From an uncultured Eubacteriales bacterium (GTDB taxonomy: Bacteria > Bacillota > Clostridia > Oscillospirales > Oscillospiraceae): 9,746 nt of DNA. The position numbers and the translations under genes are program-made. A model generated the notes under the pieces. It was not told where the DNA came from and made no database searches. It worked only from the letters and a program-made list of their open reading frames with translations. The DNA is taken from the NCBI GenBank assembly GCA_900551355.1, contig URVR01000057.1, positions 1 through 9,746 of the forward strand, read 5' to 3'. Below, piece by piece: positions 6,725 to 9,746 of this stretch. Numbering within the stretch: position 1 is the first letter of the stretch; every line of letters starts with the position of its first letter.

Positions 6725-6741
6725 GCACCCTGGTTTTGCGG
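6701..6741 (+). repeat. Three direct repeats GTTTTCCGG across the gntR promoter, candidate operator
   Basis: GTTTTCCGG occurs at 6701-6709 and immediately again at 6710-6718, filling the -35/-10 spacer. A one-mismatch copy, GTTTTGCGG, is at 6733-6741, just past the expected transcript start. Starts of the second and third copies are 23 bp apart, about two helical turns. Position suggests binding by a regulator, possibly the encoded GntR protein itself. However, FadR-type proteins usually bind inverted repeats, so this is tentative. Confidence 0.45.
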
Positions 6742-6742
6742 A

Positions 6743-6750
6743 AAGGAGGG
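6743..6750 (+). promoter_or_regulatory. Ribosome binding site fixing the gntR start
   Basis: AAGGAGGG lies 7 nt before the ATG at 6758. A GTG at 6668 opens the same frame but lies upstream of the promoter's expected transcript start and directly abuts the etfA hairpin, so it is not the real start. Confidence 0.85.
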
Positions 6751-6757
6751 GCGGTGC

Positions 6758-7477
6758 ATGTCCGTACACATCGACTGGCAGCCCATCGAGGGCAAGCGCG
6801 CCAGTGAGGCCATTTACGAGCAGCTGCGCCAGCAGATCACCTCCGGGCGCCTGAAGCCCGGCGACCGCCTGCCCTCCGAGCGGGCCATGATGCAGCAGCT
6901 GGGCCGCAGCCGCCCCACCATCCGGGAGGCGCTGCGCATGCTGGAGCAGGGGGGCTATGTGTCCTCCACCCACGGCGCCAGCGGCGCGGTGGTGCAGGAG
7001 CTGACGCTGGACGGCGTGGAGCAGCCCCTGACGGAGATGATCCAGCTCAACCAGATCTCGCTGGAGGAGCTGGGCGAGTACCGGGAGGTCAACGACAGCA
7101 CCATCGCCGGCTGGGCGGCGCAGCGCCGCACCGACGAGGACATCGCCGCGCTGGAGCGATGCCTTGCCCAGGCGGAGGAGTCGCTGGGCGACTACCGCCG
7201 CTTCGTGGAGCTGGACGTGGAGTTTCACAGCCTGCTGTCCCGTGCCACCGGCAATCAGGTGGCCGTCATCGTCACGGATGTGCTGGGCAGCGTGGAGCAG
7301 CAGACGCTGCTGAAGAAGATGCTGACCATCTCCGCCGAGGACCGGCGGGCGCTGGCCCGCCGTATTCTGGAGCGGCACCGGGAGATCCTGTCTGCCATCC
7401 GGCGGCAGGACGCGGATTCGGCCCGCCAGGCCATGCGGGAGCATACCCGCGCCGCCGGTCAGGATCTGAAGGTCTGA
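6758..7477 (+). CDS. GntR-family transcriptional regulator, FadR/FCD subfamily
   Basis: A 239-aa DNA-binding regulator. Residues about 14-75 form the GntR winged helix-turn-helix (AIYEQLRQQITSGRLKPGD, then LPSERAMMQQLGRSRPTIRE and ALRMLEQGGYV). Residues about 90-230 are an all-helical FCD effector domain. Its likely metal or carboxylate-binding histidines are in EFHSLLSRATGN, LERHREILSAI and MREH. Members of this group commonly sense small carboxylates such as lactate, gluconate, pyruvate or fatty acyl-CoA. Its position directly after a 2-hydroxyacid/acyl-CoA operon suggests it could respond to a pathway acid or CoA ester, but no shared operator with the operon promoter can be tested because that promoter is off the window. 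It has its own promoter and ends just before a bidirectional terminator, so it is probably monocistronic and possibly autoregulated. The ligand is unknown. Confidence 0.9.
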   Translation: MSVHIDWQPIEGKRASEAIYEQLRQQITSGRLKPGDRLPSERAMMQQLGRSRPTIREALRMLEQGGYVSSTHGASGAVVQELTLDGVEQPLTEMIQLNQISLEELGEYREVNDSTIAGWAAQRRTDEDIAALERCLAQAEESLGDYRRFVELDVEFHSLLSRATGNQVAVIVTDVLGSVEQQTLLKKMLTISAEDRRALARRILERHREILSAIRRQDADSARQAMREHTRAAGQDLKV

Positions 7478-7485
7478 AAAAGTGC

Positions 7486-7527
7486 AAAGAAATTCCCCTC
7501 ATTCTTCATGATGAGGGGAATTTCTTT
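7486..7527. terminator. Bidirectional intrinsic terminator between convergent genes
   Basis: The 17-nt arm 7486-7502 and its exact complement 7511-7527 form a perfect stem with an 8-nt loop. On the + strand the 3' arm ends in TTTCTTT. On the minus strand the stem is followed by CTTTGCACTTTTT. It can therefore stop both the gntR transcript (stop at 7477) and the opposing mrp transcript (stop at 7561). Confidence 0.9.
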
Positions 7528-7560
7528 CATCATGCGCATCATCATGCACACGAACACACG

Positions 7561-8388
7561 TTATTTTTGCAGGATAGCGTCCACCACGCCGTCCAGCCAG
7601 TGGCCCTGGAACTGCTCGATGGCGCCGTCGTCCGTCAGCTTGGCCAGCTGGGGGTCGATGGGCATCTTGGCCAGCAGGGGCAGGCCGTACTCCTTGGCGG
7701 CCTCCTCCGTCTTGCCCTCGCCGAAGATATAGAGCTTTTTGCCGCAGTCGGGACACTGGACATAGCTCATATTCTCCACCAGACCCACGATGGGAATGTG
7801 CATCATCTGGGCCATCTTCACGGCCTTCTGCACCACCATGGACACCAGCTCCTGGGGAGAGGCCACGATGATGACGCCGTCCACCGGCAGGGTCTGGAAC
7901 ACGTTGAGGGCCACGTCGCCGGTGCCGGGAGGCATATCCACGAACATATAGTCCACGTCGTTCCACAGCACGTCGCCCCAGAACTGCTGCACCACACCGC
8001 CGATGACGGGGCCGCGCCAGATGACGGGATCCGTCTCATGCTCCAGCAGCAGGTTCACGGACATCAGCTGAATGCCGGTGGCGGTGGTGACGGGCACAAT
8101 GGCGTCGCCCTGCGCCATGGCACGGCCGTGGATGCCGAAGGCCTTGGGGATGGAGGGACCGGTGATGTCCGCGTCCAGAATGGCGACATTGTAGCCCTCC
8201 CGGCGGACAGCCACCGCCAGCTGGCTGGTGACCATGGATTTGCCGACGCCGCCCTTGCCGGACACCACGCCATAGACCTTGCCCACCCGGCAGCCGGGCC
8301 GCAGGGGCTTGATCTGAAAGGGGCTCTCATTCTTACGATCCGCGCAGCTCTCACCGCAGGTGCTGCAATCGTGGGTGCAATCGCTCAT
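7561..8388 (-). CDS. mrp: Mrp/NBP35-type P-loop ATPase, predicted Fe-S cluster carrier
   Basis: A 275-aa MinD/Mrp-family ATPase predicted to hold and deliver Fe-S clusters to apo-proteins in the cytoplasm. The deviant Walker A motif SGKGGVGKS is at 43-51, with the signature lysine K45 and P-loop K50. LDADITGPS (71-79), WRGPVIGG (124-131) and DMPPGTGD (151-158) complete the nucleotide site. Two cysteine sets stand out. The N-terminal set is C4, C8, C11 and C15 (CTHDC then STCGESC), reminiscent of the NBP35 N-terminal cluster site. The second is a CPDC pair at C212/C215, matching the CXXC that bridges Mrp/Nbp35 dimers. The start is set by AAAGGAG (8403-8397) 8 nt upstream; the open frame continues to an ATG at 8475, but that lead has no family similarity I recognise. 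It lies downstream of the YhaN-like gene on the same strand with a 108-nt gap. Clients could include the dehydratase, but nothing in the sequence links them. Confidence 0.93.
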   Translation of the reverse strand: MSDCTHDCSTCGESCADRKNESPFQIKPLRPGCRVGKVYGVVSGKGGVGKSMVTSQLAVAVRREGYNVAILDADITGPSIPKAFGIHGRAMAQGDAIVPVTTATGIQLMSVNLLLEHETDPVIWRGPVIGGVVQQFWGDVLWNDVDYMFVDMPPGTGDVALNVFQTLPVDGVIIVASPQELVSMVVQKAVKMAQMMHIPIVGLVENMSYVQCPDCGKKLYIFGEGKTEEAAKEYGLPLLAKMPIDPQLAKLTDDGAIEQFQGHWLDGVVDAILQK

Positions 8389-8396
8389 AGTTGCTT

Positions 8397-8403
8397 CTCC
8401 TTT
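8397..8403 (-). promoter_or_regulatory. Ribosome binding site fixing the mrp start
   Basis: On the minus strand AAAGGAG precedes the ATG at 8388-8386 by 8 nt. This selects the 275-aa form over the 304-aa upstream in-frame start. Confidence 0.85.
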
Positions 8404-8465
8404 ATTCGTTACAGTTGATCCTCCGCGGTATAGACGTGGCCGCAGAGAGGTGTCTTTCCATATAA

Positions 8466-8494
8466 GGTATATCACTGTTATGCCCGCTTTGCAA
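8466..8494 (-). promoter_or_regulatory. Possible weak promoter for mrp
   Basis: On the minus strand TTGCAA (8494-8489) lies 17 nt before TATACC (8471-8466). These match 4/6 and 4/6 of the sigma-A consensus, if the first is taken as TTGACA-like. They sit immediately after the stop of the upstream ATPase gene. The 108-nt gap leaves room for an independent start, but the match is weak and read-through from upstream is equally possible. Confidence 0.35.
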
Positions 8495-8496
8495 GG

Positions 8497-9746
8497 TCAC
8501 AACGCAAGGACGTTCACATTTTCCCGGTCCGCCAGATAGTCCCGCTCCCGGCCCTGGCAGGTGAACAGCAGGATCTGCCGCTGCGCGCTCTCGGCCAGCA
8601 GATAGTCCAGCGCCGCCCGGAGGCGGGTGTCGTCAAACGACACAAGCGCGTCATCGAGGATGAGGGGAACGTGCTTTTCGGCGGGCAGCACCATGTCGCA
8701 GATGGCCAGCCGCACCGCCAGATACAGCTGGTCGGCGGCGCCCTGGCTCAGCAGCTGGATGCTGCGGCTCATGGGATCGCCGGCGGCCTCGGCGGACAGG
8801 GTCAGGTCGCGGCTCAGCAGCACCTTGTCGTATTTCCCACCGGTGAGGGCGGAGAAGATCTCCGCCGCCCGGGCGCCCAGCGCCGGGGAGAACCGTGTCT
8901 CCAGAATGGTGTTGGCCTGCTCCAGCGCCGTCATGGCCAGCGCGATGGCGTCGTACTCCTGCTGGAGCCGGGCCAGCTCCTCCTGCTTCTGGGCCAGCTG
9001 ATCGGCCAGATCGCTGCCGCTGTCCAGCGCCCGGATGCGGCCCAGCAGCGTGTCATAGCGGCTGCGGGCGGCGGCAAGGGCCTCCTGGGTCTGTGCCAGC
9101 TCTCCGGCGGCGTCCACGGACAGAACGGCAGGCGCGGCAGAGGCATCAGGCTGTGCCAGCTCCTCCTCGGACAGCTGGGCGCGCAGGGCGTCGCGGTACA
9201 GCGCGGCCTCCCGGGCCTGCTGCGCGGCGGCGGTCAGCGCGCTCCGCCGGCGGCGCGCCTCCGTCAGGGCGCTCTGCACCCCGGACAGGTCGGCGATACC
9301 GGGCGCGAAGCGGTGCGCCTGTGCCAGCAGAGCCGTCAGCCGGGCACGGCAGCTCTCCTCGCTGCCGGACAGCCGTGCGGCGGCCTGCTGTGCGGCCTCC
9401 GCCGTCTGGGCAGCGCTGTCCCGCAGGGGCAGGTATGCCGCGGTCTGCTGCGCCAGCTCATCGCGCTGCCGCTGTGCCAGCGCGTGGCTCTCCCGGATGG
9501 TGCGTCGGCGCAGATAAACGGAGAACGCGGTAAGCCCGGCGGCCAGTACGGCCATGCCAAGGAAGATCCAGCGCTGGGGCGAGGCATCGCGGAACAGCAC
9601 CGTCAGCACCGCGCAGATCGCCAGCAGCAACGCGTCGGCGATGGTCAGAAGAAAGGACGGCGCCTTGCCGGGGCTGATGGCGGCGGCGCGGCGTTCCAGC
9701 GCAGGTGGGTCATCGGGATAGAGGGGGTGTGCCTCCCACGCGGCGC
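8497..9746 (-). CDS. YhaN-like membrane-anchored coiled-coil AAA/ABC-type ATPase, C-terminal part (5' end outside window)
   Basis: The reading frame is open through the window edge, so this is the last 415 residues of a longer protein. A TTG at 9630 is only an internal leucine. From the window edge inward, residues 31-51 and about 59-78 form two hydrophobic membrane segments joined by a short FRDASPQRW loop. A long Ala/Gln/Arg-rich coiled coil follows (about 79-290), then the C-terminal half of an ABC/SMC-type ATPase head. The head has signature LLSQGAADQLYLAVRLA (331-347), Walker B VPLILDDALVSFDD (359-372) and a beta-strand ILLFTCQG before the end. The Walker A half must lie outside. Head type plus a membrane pair inside the coiled coil matches YhaN, a poorly understood Bacillus protein related to SbcC/Rad50. 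No CXXC zinc hook is visible in this part. A YhaO-type nuclease gene upstream would support the call. Confidence 0.8.
   Translation of the reverse strand, partial: AAWEAHPLYPDDPPALERRAAAISPGKAPSFLLTIADALLLAICAVLTVLFRDASPQRWIFLGMAVLAAGLTAFSVYLRRRTIRESHALAQRQRDELAQQTAAYLPLRDSAAQTAEAAQQAAARLSGSEESCRARLTALLAQAHRFAPGIADLSGVQSALTEARRRRSALTAAAQQAREAALYRDALRAQLSEEELAQPDASAAPAVLSVDAAGELAQTQEALAAARSRYDTLLGRIRALDSGSDLADQLAQKQEELARLQQEYDAIALAMTALEQANTILETRFSPALGARAAEIFSALTGGKYDKVLLSRDLTLSAEAAGDPMSRSIQLLSQGAADQLYLAVRLAICDMVLPAEKHVPLILDDALVSFDDTRLRAALDYLLAESAQRQILLFTCQGRERDYLADRENVNVLAL

Noticed and set aside
6668..6757. Upstream GTG start extending the GntR protein to 269 aa
   Set aside because: The extension overlaps the promoter and would require a transcript starting upstream; the ATG at 6758 has an ideal ribosome site.
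4634..7444. A 936-codon open frame on the minus strand, antisense to acd, etfB, etfA and gntR
   Set aside because: It lies antisense to four well-supported genes and spans their intergenic gaps. Its His/Gly/Leu/Val-rich composition is what results from reading GC3-biased codons backwards. No recognisable domain and no independent ribosome site.
7528..7560. CAT-rich repeats and an ATGCGCAT palindrome between terminator and mrp stop
   Set aside because: Only 33 nt long; the short ATCATG-like repetition is too weak to call a repeat or protein-binding site.
7159..8418. A 419-codon + strand open frame across the end of gntR, the terminator and mrp
   Set aside because: It runs through the perfect bidirectional terminator and antisense to mrp, and is rich in His/Gly/Gln repeats typical of antisense shadows.
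8389..8475. Upstream ATG extending Mrp to 304 aa
   Set aside because: The extension (MIYLIWKDTSL...) has no family similarity I recognise, while the ATG at 8388 has a good AAAGGAG 8 nt away.

Overview
This window looks like one end of an assembled contig from a GC-rich anaerobic Firmicute. The best guess is a gut Oscillospiraceae-type lineage (Oscillibacter/Flavonifractor/Lawsonibacter-like). That is inferred from the strong C/G bias at third codon positions combined with a clostridial amino-acid-fermentation gene set, not from a marker gene. The first 32 bases are not biological: they match the Nextera (Tn5) sequencing adapter, including the whole 19-bp mosaic end. Genomic sequence starts at about base 33, inside a gene.

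Bases 33-6610 hold six co-directional, tightly spaced + strand genes that form most of a reductive (Stickland-type) 2-hydroxyacid pathway. They are: a 5'-truncated 2-hydroxyacyl-CoA dehydratase beta subunit (HadC/FldC-like), a class III CoA-transferase (HadA/FldA-like), an NAD-dependent D-2-hydroxyacid dehydrogenase, a short-chain acyl-CoA dehydrogenase (AcdA/AcdB-like), EtfB and EtfA. The logic is: 2-oxoacid from amino-acid transamination -> (R)-2-hydroxyacid -> CoA ester -> dehydration to the 2-enoyl-CoA -> reduction to the saturated acyl-CoA. The CoA is recycled by the transferase, and the last reduction is probably coupled to ferredoxin by a bifurcating EtfAB. The known relatives make isocaproate from leucine or arylpropionates from aromatic amino acids; the substrate here cannot be read from sequence. 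The dehydratase alpha subunit and its ATP-dependent activator are not in the window and presumably lie beyond the contig edge.

A strong hairpin follows etfA. Next comes a GntR/FCD-family regulator (6758-7477) with its own well-formed promoter, whose spacer consists largely of a perfect 9-bp tandem repeat, with a third near-copy downstream of the -10 box. A perfect 17-bp-stem bidirectional terminator (7486-7527) separates it from two convergent minus-strand genes. These are an Mrp/NBP35-type P-loop ATPase with an N-terminal cysteine cluster (7561-8388), presumably an Fe-S carrier, and the C-terminal part of a large membrane-anchored coiled-coil ATPase resembling YhaN (8497 to the window end, start outside). 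No RNA genes, mobile elements, CRISPR arrays or gene-free stretches longer than about 150 bases were found.
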